This document shows positions 21,713 to 33,881 of a stretch of DNA of 64,000 bases, one piece after another. The stretch comes from Holothuria scabra. Taxonomy: Eukaryota; Echinodermata; Holothuroidea; Aspidochirotida; Holothuriidae. Every line of letters begins with the position of its first letter. The stretch's first letter is position 1. The notes under the pieces are model-generated. The model ran no database searches. It was not told the origin of the DNA and saw only the letters and a list, made by a program, of their open reading frames with translations. The translations under genes and the position numbers were made by a program. Where the stretch lies: positions 45,723,082 through 45,787,081 of the forward strand of contig CM074193.1 of NCBI GenBank assembly GCA_037179385.1. Direction: 5' to 3'.

Positions 21713-23361
21713 CAGTGGCATAGCTAGACAGTTTTTCAATGTGGAGGAGGCAATTGCACCCAGATTTTCCAAAGTTTTTTTTAACTGTGAACACCACCAT
21801 ACAGGGGCTGCAGAGCAAATTTTGAAGTGGCAAGAGGCTAATCACCAAAGTGGCCCAATATGTTCCACAATATAATACAGGCAGCTCAAAATTCCTGCAG
21901 CAGAAAAAGTGGGGCTATAAAGCTCCCTTCTGTGCAGTCCCTGCTGTTGTAGTGATGAAATTTTTCCCCATTTTTAAACAAATATTTGAAAATATGGAGC
22001 TTGTATTGCAGGAAATTTTGGATTCTGGGTTTCTTGTCAGGAAATCTGAAAAGTTTGGGGATTATTAAAGGTAGTTGGACACCAAAATGACAAAGTCGGC
22101 TTTTTGATGTAAAAACATTAAAAAGGAAGAAAGTTGCTGCAATTTCCATCAAATCGGTTAAAAATTGGCCATTTTACAGGTTTATTTCTGATTTGCACTT
22201 AATCATACATAAATATGAGCTCAATATGTAAATTTTGTGAAATCATGGGAAAGACAAACCATACATGGCTAATGTATGTTAACCTTTGTTTTTGCAATCT
22301 TCATTTCATGGCAAGTTGTAACATTACTGTTTCCTGAAGGGTTTATTTTGAAAGTTTAAATTGTGTCCTTGAAAATCATCAGTGTCAATCACCAATAATT
22401 AAGAGATAATTAATTAAGGGTTAACAAAAGAAATGCCAAAACTGTGCAGCACTCAGCATCACTATTTTTGCATAACCAACAAGTTGCTTCAGAAACATTA
22501 AAACTTTGAAGAGGTATATCTTGAGAACGGTAAAAGATATGGACATAATTCCAATGGATTCTTCCTTAGGAGACCTTGCTCCTTAACTACCAAGTAAATT
22601 CAGGGCTTTTTGCTGACATGTCACACTACCTTTAAGGAATCTGCATTTTCTATTGGCAAATGCAAGGCAACCAAGATGTTGTTGCTACATGTTATCTAAA
22701 GCCTATGAATTGAGGCATGCCAACTACCTTTTAAAAGTCAAGAGGTTACATTTGAGAATACTGGGGATTTATGAAAGAAAATTATACATGAAAAGATTTT
22801 GAAAACAGCACTGTGTAATGGCAAATTTCTGATTTTGTCATTTCCAGAGCGTGGAAAAGTTTACCAAAATGATATATGAGCACTAGAAATTGCACGTACT
22901 TTGCAAAATATTTTGCATTTTTGAAACATGTAATTTCAAATATGGGGCTCTTATTGGAGAGAATTGGGACTTTCATGGAAGAAGAGTTGGGAAAATCACA
23001 CTGGTGTTACAAATGGCAATTTTCCGAATTTTTCATTTTTCAGAGAGGGGCAAACACCCCCATGCTGCTAGAATTCAATAGGACATTTCAGCCAATATTA
23101 CCCGAGAAAAAGGCTTTTTCCCGGTTGAAACTTATCTCTATAATTGCATCAGTTAATTCCTTTTACAACCAAACTTGCTCCATTGACCAATCAGTCTTTA
23201 AAACGGTTCAAACCCCTTTAATTTTTACTGATCTCAAGACACATGAACATGAAGTTCTCTGATAGATTCTGGATTAAGAGTGGTCAACTAGAGATGGCGA
23301 AAACTTGCTATTCATTTCTAGCGTCATGCCCCCTTTCCGTCCCCCTGTAACTATGCCACTG
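21713..23361. mobile_element. hAT-like non-autonomous element, 1.65 kb, with nested MITE
   Basis: The left end is CAGTGGCATAGCTAGACAG; the right end, read from the other strand, is CAGTGGCATAGTTACAGGG. The flanking octamers are GGTGTTTA (21705-21712) and GGTGTATA (23362-23369), seven of eight identical. The 8 bp duplication and CAGTGG termini fit the hAT superfamily. A TTAA-type MITE (22069-22631) sits inside; without it the element is about 1.08 kb. No transposase frame is present. Confidence 0.75.
22069..22631. mobile_element. TTAA-type MITE family B, nested
   Basis: The termini are inverted (AGGTAGTTGGACA left, AGGTAGTGTGACA right from the other strand) and flanked by TTAA on both sides (22065-22068 and 22632-22635). 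Removing it restores a stretch (GGGGATTA-TTAA-GGAATCTGC) that aligns with the related uninterrupted repeat at about 62188-62210, an empty-site confirmation. TTAA duplications occur in piggyBac and Kolobok groups; the AGG start is unlike the CCC start typical of piggyBac. Confidence 0.8.
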
Positions 23362-24052
23362 GGTGTATAGTGCCAACACTTGATCGTTGCTCAGGTTACG
23401 GACAACTCATTAAATTGAGGTTGCCTGTGTGGACATCATTCCACTTTGAAGGCTTGACAACCAAGACCTACAGGGTCTTGCCCGGGTCATCAAGTGGCAC
23501 TGGAGTGGTCTATTTCAGCTGCAGTGCACCAAATACACATGTTCATGGGTTGAAATCCTGCTCAGTTTACAGTATGTGGGTTTTTCTCTGGACACTGACT
23601 AAATTTCCTTCCACTGGGGTGACATTATGCTTGACACTAAAGTCAGTTGTCTAGCCGATGAAATAGGATAGTTGAGTGTTGTAGTCTGAAGCTCCCTCAG
23701 GTGGAGCATTTAACAAGCCAATTTTGTCCTGTAGGGCTGTTGTAGCTCTAGCCCCTAACTGAAAATAATCCGGGTGGAAGTATCATTAGCTCCCCCAATA
23801 CCAAGGTAAAAAAAACGATTTATTTTACATTTAATTTTGTCAATTCCTGCCCATTTTCCTTTGCAGAAAATGCTGTTTTACACTCAATGCTATACTTCAC
23901 CAAATTTCATTTCAGGACCTTTCAAAATGCAAAAAAACCCACTTAGGATCTCCTCTGGCAAAAATGTTGTGTTTCTACCCTCAGGAAATTCATTTGGGAT
24001 TCAAACAATCAGACTGTTTTGAAAGTTGCTATAATGAAATGTACAGGGTATG
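23362..24052. other. Repeat-like stretch, class unknown
   Basis: Bases 23370-23650 contain a B-box-like GGGTTGAAATCC, followed by segments such as CTTCCACTGGGGTGAC. It may be an old SINE of another family. No exon is supported. Confidence 0.3.
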
Positions 24053-24239
24053 CAGGCACGTAGCCAGGATTGTGTCATGGGGAGAGTTTTGGTGTCATGG
24101 GGGGTGGGGGTGGGGAACAATATGAGGGAAAGTCTAAGGATAGAGAGAAAAAAACTCTATTTTAGGTGTTTTTTGCATTGCAAGGTTGGGTCATGGGAGG
24201 GTTCTAACCCCCAAAACCCTCCCCCTGGCTACACCACTG
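24053..24239. mobile_element. Short hAT-like MITE (GTAGCCAGG termini)
   Basis: It starts CAGGCACGTAGCCAGGAT and ends CCTGGCTACACCACTG. The inside (TCTAAGGA, AGAGAAAAA, TTTTTTGCATTGCAAGGTTG) matches copies at 28908-29078 and 33534-33733. Flanking octamers agree at only five of eight bases. Confidence 0.65.
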
Positions 24240-25569
24240 AATGTAGGCCTATGTAATGTAAAAAAGCCACATGCAGGCTAGTTTGGGGGAGCAGGACATT
24301 CAGATGTGTAATTCCTTCTCCCATCAATCCATCAGTATCGACATATCTCTTTACAATCTCAACCTGAGCAAATTTTTGAAAGACTTGAAAGACTGTTTCA
24401 CTATTTCACCATTTTTGAGCCTGGAGTAAGTGAGACTCAACCCAAGTGTGCTTGTATGCAAGGGTGAGGGGGTGGGAGGGCCTCCTTCCCACAGCAACTA
24501 ACTTTTGTGCTTTTTGATGTGCAATATGTGATTGCATTTGGTGCAAACTTTGTATGTTATTTTTGTTTGCAATTAGCAGACATGCATATTACTATGTATT
24601 TTGTGATATATTTTTAACCTATAGAAGTCAACTTGAACAGTGACTCTGGTGGCAAATAATTTATTATTCTACAAGTAGACAGAATCAAATATACTTCAAA
24701 CAAGTGCAAGTTGTTGCTTTTGTACATGTGTAGGCAGCTAATTCTGTTAGATCATTATCTCATGTGTTTCCCATATGGTAGGCCAACAACTTTTCCCTTT
24801 GGTAGAGTTGACAAGTATGCATTTTTCATCCAGCGATATGCCAAAACCTCAGAGCTCCCTGGGGCTTCGTCCCCCAAACCCCCAACTCTGCTTTGAACAA
24901 TGGTTTCATGCTGCGATCGAAAATTTTTGCCCCCTAGTTTCCCCACCCCCGATTTTGACATTCTGACACTGCCACTGCTAACAGATCTCTGGAAATGGCA
25001 GGTATTTAGAGCTTTCTACAATGTTTTGGATGGGCTTTAAACAACCTTAAAATATAGTCTACAAAAATCATGTCAACATTATCAAATGAAGTCAAGAAGT
25101 GAGCATTCTATATTTTTAACTCTAGGGTCTTATTTATCACAGCTTTTGTTTTCATGAAAGGTTTTGCAAAAGGGTGGGGAGGGAGACCTTTTGGAGGTGT
25201 CCAACCAATCCTAAAAAGTTATGGGGTCAGTGCCCCCATGGGTTGACAACTGGTGTGAGAAAATTTTGGCCTCAAAAATGCCTCCAAGGTGTGGGGTTGT
25301 TAGTAGCAATCTTCTCCCTGCAGCCTTGCCTCTATTAGGCCTATGGTTGAGACCTCTGATATCACCTTATTTGCAGTTTTATTTCAGAACATGAGACTGT
25401 GTACTTTGCACTTGCTAAATTTGTAATACAAACAAAAGGATTATGACCCATCTTCAAAAGTAAAAATGTAAGCCTTGGAAAATTGTAGGCCCTCTACATG
25501 TGATCCCAAGTTGGGGACATCACTCATATGAGTTAGGTTGAGTGGGTCTGCCTGGGCTATTGACCATCC
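24240..25569. other. No gene recognised; old repeat fragments
   Basis: Around 24840-24970 an inverted, degraded piece of the element type found at 37056-37547 can be seen (CCTCAGAGCTCCC and a GACACTGCCACTGCT end). The rest is AT-rich and shows nothing specific. Confidence 0.35.
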
Positions 25570-25745
25570 AGGGACCGCGGAAACGGGGGGCTAGGGGGGC
25601 TTTAGACCCTGCACTTTTTTTGCTGTGGGCCATTTTGGGCGGCCTTAAACTGCATTTTGGGCCGCCTTAAACTGCATTTATTTTATTGGACATATTGGGC
25701 CGCTTCTATGATTAGCCCCAGCACTTTAAAATTGGCTCCGCAGTT
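25570..25745. repeat. GGGCCGC-family repeat, copy 2
   Basis: It begins CAGGGACCGCGGAAACG and contains two GGCCTTAAACTGCATTT units, then TTATTTTATTGGACATA, ending near TTGGCTCCGCAGTTGCTG. Confidence 0.7.
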
Positions 25746-27032
25746 GCTGCCATCATCAAGAATATTTAAATGGGTTTTCTGGAAGTATATTAGACTTGTA
25801 ACTTCCTTATCATTGCTTACATAAATGTTTCCATCCACTTGTATTAAAAAAAAGAAAAAACAACACATGCACACACTCAGGGTAGTCTTACAAGATTTCC
25901 AGATCATGTCAAGGAATGCAAGCAAGCTGCGAAGCACCACATATGTGTCCTGTTCAGTAAAAAAAATATGCACCTCAGGTGTTACAGTACTTATAGAGTG
26001 CTAATTAGTTAGCAAAATAATTGTATAAATGTGTTAAAAATCTTTGAAAATTCTTCATGTTAGCATATTTTACACCATGAGTTGGGTCTTACATTGCCAG
26101 GGCTATAGGTTTGCAGATTTATAATATTCAATTAAATAACACAACATTCACATCTCAGCCTTCTTTCAAAGAGCAAAATTACTACTCCCCTTAGTTCCCT
26201 ATGCTCCACACCACAACTGCAGGGAAGAATCAAATTTTTCTCCCCTTTTATAAAAACTTCTAGAATCTAATACACCTTAATAGGTACTTGCAACCTTCAG
26301 ATCATCTATTTATAACATTTATATTTTCTTATTGATAGGAGTTGCAATTTTGAGTGTTGCTTTTTAGTGTCCGTACATGGCAAAAAATTTTTCAGCACCC
26401 AAACATGGCAGCTAGTCTATCATGTGCATTCACACATGACCCCTCCTGAACATGTATGCTACTGTATCAGGCAACAGCTTAGTTCCCCACAGAGTGGACC
26501 CAGTTTGTTCAGTCCCCCTTAAATGATTCACAAACCACTCAGGAATATGCCCCACAGTCTGCTATACAGGCAAACAGCTTAGGTGACCATGATAAGGGAC
26601 ACTAATGTATACCTACTGTCATACTGGCCCTGACAGTATGACAGTACAACACTAGATTGCAATTTCTTCAATCCACTTGTTGCTGCTGTTGCTGCATCTG
26701 TATGGGAATTGTGCTTCCTGCAGCACTTTACTGATGTGGCAACACTTCCCAACAGATACTGGCTACCTATACTGATAATTTACATGAAGGGTAAATTTAA
26801 ATCATTTACCCCAATTTGGATCTGCAATGTTCCCATGCCCCCCCCCCCCCCCCATTTCTTGGAGATCCCGTATAACTTGGCAAGCTTTTGGTTGTTAATG
26901 TGATTGCTCTACATACAATCACTCTGGGTCTGCTGGAGCATCACAGAAGCTGGGGGGAGGCTGTGACAACCCCCTGACTAATAATTCAGTTTTTTCTGTT
27001 CCACATTAGTCTTAAAATGTCCAAAACTTTAA
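25746..27032. other. No gene recognised
   Basis: AT-rich sequence with a C-run at about 26839-26853. No exon with convincing splice sites was found. Confidence 0.35.
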
Positions 27033-27180
27033 AGGGGAGATACTTCATGTAAGACTACCTCAAACTGAGGTGAATAGACAACTGAAGAGAGATGAATAGG
27101 CTGAACAGCTTGGATTGAATAGGATTAGTAGGTGTCTATTCACTTCAGTTTGAGGCTGGCTTACATGAAGTATATACCCT
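27033..27180. mobile_element. TTAA-type MITE family C, hairpin form, copy 1
   Basis: Long inverted ends (AGGGGAGATACTTCATGTAAG and, from the other strand, AGGGTATATACTTCATGTAAG) extend for over 50 bases through CAAACTGAGGTGAATAGACA. TTAA flanks both sides (27029-27032 and 27181-27184). Total 148 bp, so nearly the whole element folds as a hairpin. Confidence 0.8.
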
Positions 27181-27263
27181 TTAAAGCCTATATAGGAAAG
27201 GCATGTGCTCCTTAGCTGCTTGTAGCAGCTACAGTAGTATAAGCAGCTATTTGACTGTACTAC

Positions 27264-27426
27264 AGGGTATATACTTCAGGCTTCATGTAAAGCCAGCCTC
27301 ACACTGAAGTGAATAGATACCAACTAATCCTATTCACTCTGGGCTATTAAGCCTATTCATCTCTCTTCAGTGGCCTAGCTTCAACTCAGTTTTAGAAGGT
27401 AGACTTACATGAAGCATCTCCCCACT
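27264..27426. mobile_element. MITE family C, copy 2
   Basis: It has the same inverted ends and interior as the copy 84 bp to the left (GCCTCACACTGAAGTGAATAG), with more changes and no intact TTAA. Two copies so close suggest local hopping or a duplication. Confidence 0.7.
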
Positions 27427-27701
27427 ATGGTAGCAGGGAGTAATTGCTACTTTGAAAAAGTCAATATATGTTAAACATATAAATTTTTTCAAGTAGCAAC
27501 TCCCTGCTTCTCTAGGGCAGTAAGTGCAGCTCAGTTTCTCTCTGACCACCTGGAAATTGTGCTTTAATTGGCTGATGGGGACAACCATGCAGTCATGGTT
27601 TAACAGATGTAAACTTTTCCTAGGGGGTTGGGGCTAAACCAGAAGTCAACCATGGCTGTAGGCCTACTTGACTCTTTCTCTCAGTGGGCGCAATAAACCT
27701 A

Positions 27702-27825
27702 TGCCCGTCTCCAGATTTCCAATCAGGGCATTATCTCATCCTGACAGCAGTGCACTACTGTCTGCCGATTCAGCAAGGTTTTGGCCAATGAGGGGATGCA
27801 GTTCCCCAGCCCCCCTGTCCCATAT
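27702..27825. repeat. Dispersed repeat H, copy 1
   Basis: It shares TCCAGAT, GCATTATCTCATCCTG-like and TTAGCAAGGTTTTGG segments, then a C-run, with 32992-33115. Class unknown. Confidence 0.5.
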
Positions 27826-28907
27826 ATGCAGTCATGGCTTAAGTCTCCTGTAACCACTAAATCTGCCACAGAAAAGGGACTATTTCCATACTTAACATCA
27901 GGTACTTTAAAGCCTCAGACTTCAGTGTCCTCTATCTGTACAGTGTCCTCTGTATTACTATATGTATAGCTGTAGGCAATATTCAGGGAATCAGTCAGAA
28001 ACACAAAAAAGGGGGGAGGGGATTTATTACTGCTAAACCTCAAGTCCAAATTGATGCTGGCCTAGGCTAAAGTTATGAGTAGGTTCAGGGGGACAAAGAC
28101 TTGCTTCAAGGCCCCTAGCTGTAAGGTGCAGTTTGAAGGTTTTAAAAGGCCATTTATTTGTGTAAGTTCGAACATTGCTGCAAAAGTGTCATCTTTTTAA
28201 GTAAGAAACCAAGATGTTGACAATTTTTATGGAAATGAAAAGGGGGGGGGGGGGGAGATTTTACCCACCTTCTTCTGGAAAGGGGGGGACAAATCCCCCC
28301 CCCCCTTTCCTCCCTCTGACGGAAACCCTGGTATTGGTTATGTGCAGTACACTGCACCAGTATTTGCTGTTGCAGAGGTGTTTCATAAGACTCACAGCTT
28401 CAGGAATGCCCTTTGATGGGGGATAGCAACCACAAAATCATGCAATCAGCAAAATATGATATGAGCATTTTGTGTTTGTGTATGAATTATGCCTGCAGAG
28501 AAAAATTTAGGGCTGCTCTTTACAAAACATGCAAATGGGCGACCGACTTGCATGTCCATAGAAACTTTAAAAAATTTTCACCTTCCATTGGACCTTTTGA
28601 AGATCTAGAATTTTCCAGAATAATTAGAAATTTGAAATATTTAAGGTTTTTCTAGGGGAATTTAAAAATATGGGTATTGAGAACCTGTCTTCCTGTTTGT
28701 AAAAAAAAACAGACCATCTTTCTTGCATTGTTTGTCCTATAAGAAATTGTATTGGAGGTGGATCCCCCTTCACTCATATTTGGGGAGGAAATATGAAAAG
28801 GGGGATTGCAATTATTTCAATTCAGTACACAATGTGGGTCTGTTGCCAAATTGTTTTTGCATCGCATTATCTTTACAATGTGGTGCCTTCTACATAATAC
28901 CGGCAGG

Positions 28908-29078
28908 CAGTAGCGTATAGCCAGGATTGTGTCTTGGCGGGGTGGGGTTTAATTTGGTGCACGACATGAGGGAAAAGTCTAAGGAGAGAAAAACTGCTAT
29001 TTTGGGAGTTTTTTGCATTACAAGGTTGGGTCATAGGGGGTTCTAACCCCCCAAAACACCCCCGTGACTATGCCACTG
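28908..29078. mobile_element. Short hAT-like MITE with near-perfect 8-bp duplication
   Basis: The left terminus is CAGTAGCGTATAGCCAGGAT, and the right ends ACTATGCCACTG. Flanking octamers are CCGGCAGG (28900-28907) and CTGGCAGG (29079-29086), differing by one C/T at a CpG, as expected from methyl-cytosine decay. Confidence 0.75.
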
Positions 29079-29429
29079 CTGGCAGGATTATCAGCTGTCA
29101 TGTATTTTGACAAACTTTAATTGGCTTTGTTCCAGTTTCAGAGGGACCATTGCAATGACATGGATGTATACTTAATTTTCAGTGTTTTGTCATAGTCAGC
29201 TATATTGCTTCAAAGTTGTTTAAAGCTGAGCAGAAGTAAATGGCCTATATTTATTTTTTGGAAGAGAAAGGGGGAAATTGGCATTCACTCTGAACATTTT
29301 ATTTTTTTTGGGGGGGGGAGGGGGGGGAGATTTTGGGAACAGGAATGCTGCGATCCTAAACCTAAACGCTTTCACTTAAGTTTCCCTCAGGGAACTTCTG
29401 ATTAACTGATTAGGTTTTCTATTTTGTAG

Positions 29430-29539
29430 GCTGCAGAAGCTATCCCTCATAAATTGCAAAATTTCCCTGCATGCCGTGGTGTTGCCTCTAGAGAAAACAA
29501 CATGGACACCCCAGTAGATCAAAGATGGTGCGGATCAAG
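29430..29539 (+). CDS. Candidate internal exon of the plus-strand spliced frame
   Basis: A strong acceptor (ggttttctattttgtag) and a CAAG/GTATAA donor frame 110 bases. Only the phase-0 frame stays open: 36 codons, including HKLQNFPACRGVASRENN and DQRWCGS, plus two bases. The other two frames stop. It joins in phase with the exons at 19316-19359 and 29775-29815. No known domain is recognised. Confidence 0.4.
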
Positions 29540-29774
29540 GTATAACTGGTACTGTATCTGAGTTTGTTACATGATCTGTTTCCTCAAATGAGCTATGTTT
29601 TCTTTGAGTTCACTCTGCGTGAAAAGCAATTAACACAAGCTTGACTGGCCTTTTAGCTACGGCAAATGTTCTGTAACTTTTTGTGTATCTATTAATTACT
29701 GTCAAACAATTAATCATCTGTTAAACCTGACTATATCAAGTGTTCTTGTTGTGAGCTTCATTTCCTCCCTGAAG

Positions 29775-29815
29775 GAATAAGAGGGAACAGGCAGAGAAAG
29801 AGGATGTCACAAAAA
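29775..29815 (+). CDS. Candidate internal exon, basic and acidic residues
   Basis: The acceptor is atttcctccctgaag and the donor AAAAA/GTAAGA. With two bases carried over it reads R-NKREQAEKEDVTK plus one base. The charged composition would suit a nuclear-localisation or coiled segment. The phase is compatible on both sides. Confidence 0.35.
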
Positions 29816-31434
29816 GTAAGAAGGAATGTTTCATCATGTGCTTGGGATTGGGGGTGGGGTAAAGCCCCAATAGCACCACCCTCAGTTGCCAATTGATTGC
29901 CTACATAGAAATTAAAGTTATATGGTAAATATTTGTTGTTCAGACATTAAACACCCAATCCCCAGTGAAACCTTATCAGGCAGAGAAAACCAAATCTGCC
30001 CTGGGGTGTGGGGGTAGTATGATGTAATTTTGATGTTAGAGTAATATACAAGTAAGAGTGAGATCACACCTTGGTAACTTTGAGAAAAACAAAGAAATAC
30101 AAAAATTGTAATTTTGAGCAGTACAACAATGACATCGCAAATTATTGCACAATATATACTTTATCAATTTCAGTGAATATACTTCAACATTTCATATCCT
30201 GGCTTATAGGAATATCCTATTAAGATGAGAGTTGGACTGTTAGAAGTAATTTTTTATGCTGTTTAATTTATATTTATGAATTTTTTGACTTGATCTACCC
30301 TTTAAACTGAGACAATTGGTACAAAAAATCTGAGGACTGAGGAATGCATACCTTGAATTTGGGAATTAATATTGCCAATAGCATTAAAATATTAACTAAC
30401 ATCAAAAAATAAAAGCAGGAAAAAACTTGTGTAAAGGAAAGTTTTATTTACAGAAACCTGAATATATTTCATTCCAAACTTAAAGGCAGGTAAATATTCT
30501 TCACCTGAGTCAGTTCCAATTTTCCCAACCTACTTACCCCTTCTACATCTGCCATAAATGCATTCTTATACACACACAAATCTTACTATTACTTCACTGC
30601 ATATCCAAATGATGAGCATTAATGCAATGTCCTAATGTGTAGTTAAATACTCTCTGTGCATGATCTGAACAAGAATTTTGTTGGTATACCCATAGGTAAA
30701 ATTGTTGTTTGGGGTTATGAGTGAGTGCCTTTAACTCAGAAATGCAGTTGTGCAACTTCACAAATTATGTCACAAATTCTTGTGTTATTCTTTGCTTTTC
30801 ATGGCCCCAGCCTTGAAAGTTGACAGATAAATGATTGACTATATTATTGTGAGGATTTGACCTAAAGCCATGCCAAATATCCCTAAACTATGTCTTACAA
30901 CTATGAAAGAAATTTAGTGTCCAGTTAATGTGCCAAGATGACATCACAGATTCCCATGATGCTCTGCATCCCAGACCAAAGTTACAAATCTTTGTCCTTT
31001 GTTTAAAGAAACTTGCTACACAGATAAGTCAGCATGAAGAGAAACTTTCCTGCATCTTTCAAACAGTGTTGGTTCAGGGGACACTTTGCTCCCCGGGACC
31101 CAACCCACCAAACTTGTGCTTCGTATTATAAACACTGAAATTTTTTTACCCCTGAATATGTTCTGTAGCCCTTCATTAAAGTCCCCCCTCCCCCGGCACT
31201 TTTGAAATCCTGGTACTGCCACTGTTATTAATGTACCCTTTTTTTTAAAAAAAAAAAAAAAACTAATTTGAAGTCAATTTCAGTTTATGTCATTGTTGTA
31301 GGTAAATTTCATACATAAATGAAGTACCATATCAATTTAAGCAGCCAATCAGACTCATCCTTTTTTGGTAAAGTTACAAGTGCAGAATATTTTTCAAAGT
31401 CCGCTGATATAACATTTCTCCTTGTTTATTTCAG
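29816..31434. other. Presumed intron of the plus-strand spliced frame
   Basis: AT-rich unique sequence without recognisable repeats except a short stretch ending in an A-run near 31245-31262. Confidence 0.35.
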
Positions 31435-31541
31435 GTCAATGTAAATCATTTGGTTCAAGAAAGTGCAATCAAGCCTGCTTACTCTATGTTCTTTGGTCAA
31501 TACTATGGAATGAAGTGTTCCTGCCTACCTGGTTTGTATGA
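31435..31541 (+). CDS. Candidate last exon of the plus-strand spliced frame
   Basis: A very good acceptor (ctccttgtttatttcag) opens it. In the phase dictated by the upstream exon it reads QCKSFGSRKCNQACLLYVLW and stops at 31539-31541, giving a 96-residue product over four exons. The phase-0 reading (including QESAIKPAYSMFFGQYYG) is open as well and looks equally protein-like, so the frame is not settled. Confidence 0.35.
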
Positions 31542-31651
31542 AGGAGTGGTGTGAACTTGATGTGTTGGTGGTTGGCCAAGCAGTCTTCACAGAGTCTGTA
31601 ACAAATAGTACAGTTGCTGAAGAGTACCTCATCTAAGACATTGCGCTTGTT

Positions 31652-31780
31652 GCTCTGCATAAACAGTGGAGTACTAGGGAAAACAAGCCGGTGAGCCACA
31701 ACTGGAAAAAGGGCCGTGGTCAGCTCAACTTGAACCAGTAGGCTGGAAACTGGGCCATATAACTCCATCTGTAGTAACTA
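31652..31780 (+). mobile_element. SINE fragment, 3' half
   Basis: It contains AACAGTGGAGTACTAGGGAA, then GTGAGCCACAACTGGAAAAA and TTGAACCAGTAGGCTGGAAA, ending ACTCCATCTG. It lies shortly after the candidate last exon, possibly in its 3' region. Confidence 0.75.
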
Positions 31781-31789
31781 ACCATGCTA

Positions 31790-33533
31790 ACTAAGATAAT
31801 CTCCTAAAAGTTCTATGCAAAATTAATGTGTTTTCCATCACCCCTGATGACATTCAGGGAAGGGAAAATTTGGGGCAATACCCTCAAAACATTTCTGCCC
31901 GACCAGATCGGCACTGAAACAGAATAATTATAATAAGTCCCCGGAATAATGGGAAAATTTTATGTCCAGTCAACCTTCACTAATGCATCCCTAAAAATGT
32001 TGATCCTAATATTTCCATTATGTTAGGCTGATAAAGCAGTGGATGGGTATATATATCTTGGTGCTGTCCATTACCCCCTTATTTGCACAGCTATGTTACA
32101 CTGAGTGTGGTTTGATGGGGATGGCTGTGTGGTGTGGGTGTTTTCCAGCACTTCTTATTGTATGTGTGCAGCTGTTCCAGGTCTGCACCCAAAGAGGGGA
32201 GAGGGACTAGGGGAAAAGTCCCCAGAAATTTTTTTGCCCCTGTGCAGTTTTATAAAAGTTTGCCAGTGACTTAATACAGTTGTACAATGAAAAAATTTTT
32301 CCCCTTTGGGAAAGTTTTTGGCCCCCCTTCAGAGCCTTGTCTGGCTAGAAGCCTGAGCTGTGCTAGGATGAAGGTGCAAATTTGAAGGGAATGGTGGAGT
32401 GCTGGCCAGCCATTACCCCATTAGGTGCACTGTGCTAGGGTGAGGGTGCTTTGAAGATTATGGCTGGGAGTTATCAATCATCCCTTGCTTTCTTCTTGTG
32501 GAGTTTAAAAGCAGTTTGAGATCAAAGCATCCCACTTTGCCAGGTAGAAGTTCTGCAGTATACTTACTGTTGGAGGAGGGCCTGCATGACCTCTCTTTAG
32601 GCAGACACTTCCTTAATGTAGTTACCTGCATTGATAAAAACAGATTAGGCTATGATCAGAACAATTAGAGTTTTCATAAGGCTTTGGTGCAAATATAGCC
32701 ATTGAATGTATTGTCCAAATGAACAGTGGTATGTGTTATATACTCTTACTAATGGTATGCATGGTTTCATGTCGTGCAGTTATGTGTACAGTATTGTTAT
32801 ATTTGCTTAATTTAAATCTTGTATTGTTGATGAGGTCAACTGCATGATGTATCCGTTACTTTGATATTAATATTCTGTTTGGTTAGTGTTTGTGAAGGGG
32901 ATAGCGTTGGTAGAAGAGGGAAAAAAATGGAAATTCAAAGTCTGCTGAAAATCATGGCGGTGCAGGCCTCTTTCTCTCTTGGGGACGGTTACTTTTTACC
33001 CGACTCCAGATCCCAAATGAGGACATCATCTCTGCCCAACTGAGGCACCAAGTCTGCCTGATTTAGCAAGGTTTTGGTCAATTGGTGGGATGTACTGCAG
33101 TCCCCCCGCCGCCCCTCCCATACGGCCATACTGCAAATAGTATATTTCAAAGAACTATACTAATTTACATGGAGGAAGGGTAAAAGATGAAATATTTGAA
33201 ATAAAATATCAGTCACACCCCCCAGGAAAGGTTGATTTCTATGGATGGCATTTCATCACAATGTGTGACCTTCATAAAAAGAAGTATAAAAATTACAAAT
33301 GTGACATTTCACTTAACTCCTGCCCCCAATAAAATGATATGAGATATCATTGATCCTTTTACTTCTTGCTTTAAACTCATGTGTACTTGGGAGATGTGAT
33401 ATTTTTATATTTGTTACATTTGAGAGCATGTAGTTTGCCGGTTTTTCATTCAGATTTATCAGTTTTAAATATAGGCCTATATTATAATTGGAAAGGGTAT
33501 AATTGTGCCTGCTAGTTCATTGGCAATGACACT
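31790..33533. other. No gene recognised; degraded repeats
   Basis: A copy of dispersed repeat H lies at about 32992-33115. No exon is supported. Confidence 0.35.
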
Positions 33534-33733
33534 CAGGCATGTAGCCATATTGTGTCATGGGGGGGGGGGGTTGGTGTCATGGGGGATTTTGGGGCATGAC
33601 ACAAGGGAAATGTCTATAGATATATTAAAAAAAACACTATTTTAGGTATTGTTTGCATTGCAAAGTTGGGTGTTGGGGGTTCTAACCCCAAGCCCCCCAC
33701 TCCCCACCCCCCACCCGTGACTATACCCCACAG
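33534..33733. mobile_element. Short hAT-like MITE
   Basis: It begins CAGGCATGTAGCCATATTG with a G-run after it and ends GTGACTATACCCCACAG. Flanking octamers ATGACACT and ACCACACT match at six of eight bases. The interior matches 24053-24239 and 28908-29078. Confidence 0.65.
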
Positions 33734-33786
33734 ACCACACTGACCAGGTTCATACAAGAGAAGAAGTATAGTCTTCCCCCATCAAC

Positions 33787-33881
33787 CCCCTGTGATCCAC
33801 AACTGGAAAAAGGTTGTGGCCGGCTCAACTTCAATTGGTTGGAAACTGCAGGGCTGAAAAACTTGACTCCATCTAACCTAA
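33787..33881 (+). mobile_element. SINE fragment, 3' end
   Basis: It matches the SINE tail: ATCCACAACTGGAAAAAGG, GGCCGGCTCAACTTC, TTGGTTGGAAACTG and a TCCATCTAACC end. Confidence 0.7.

Noticed and set aside
32861..33043. Plus-strand frame of 60 residues
   Set aside because: It overlaps dispersed repeat H, which also occurs at 27702-27825 without the frame.
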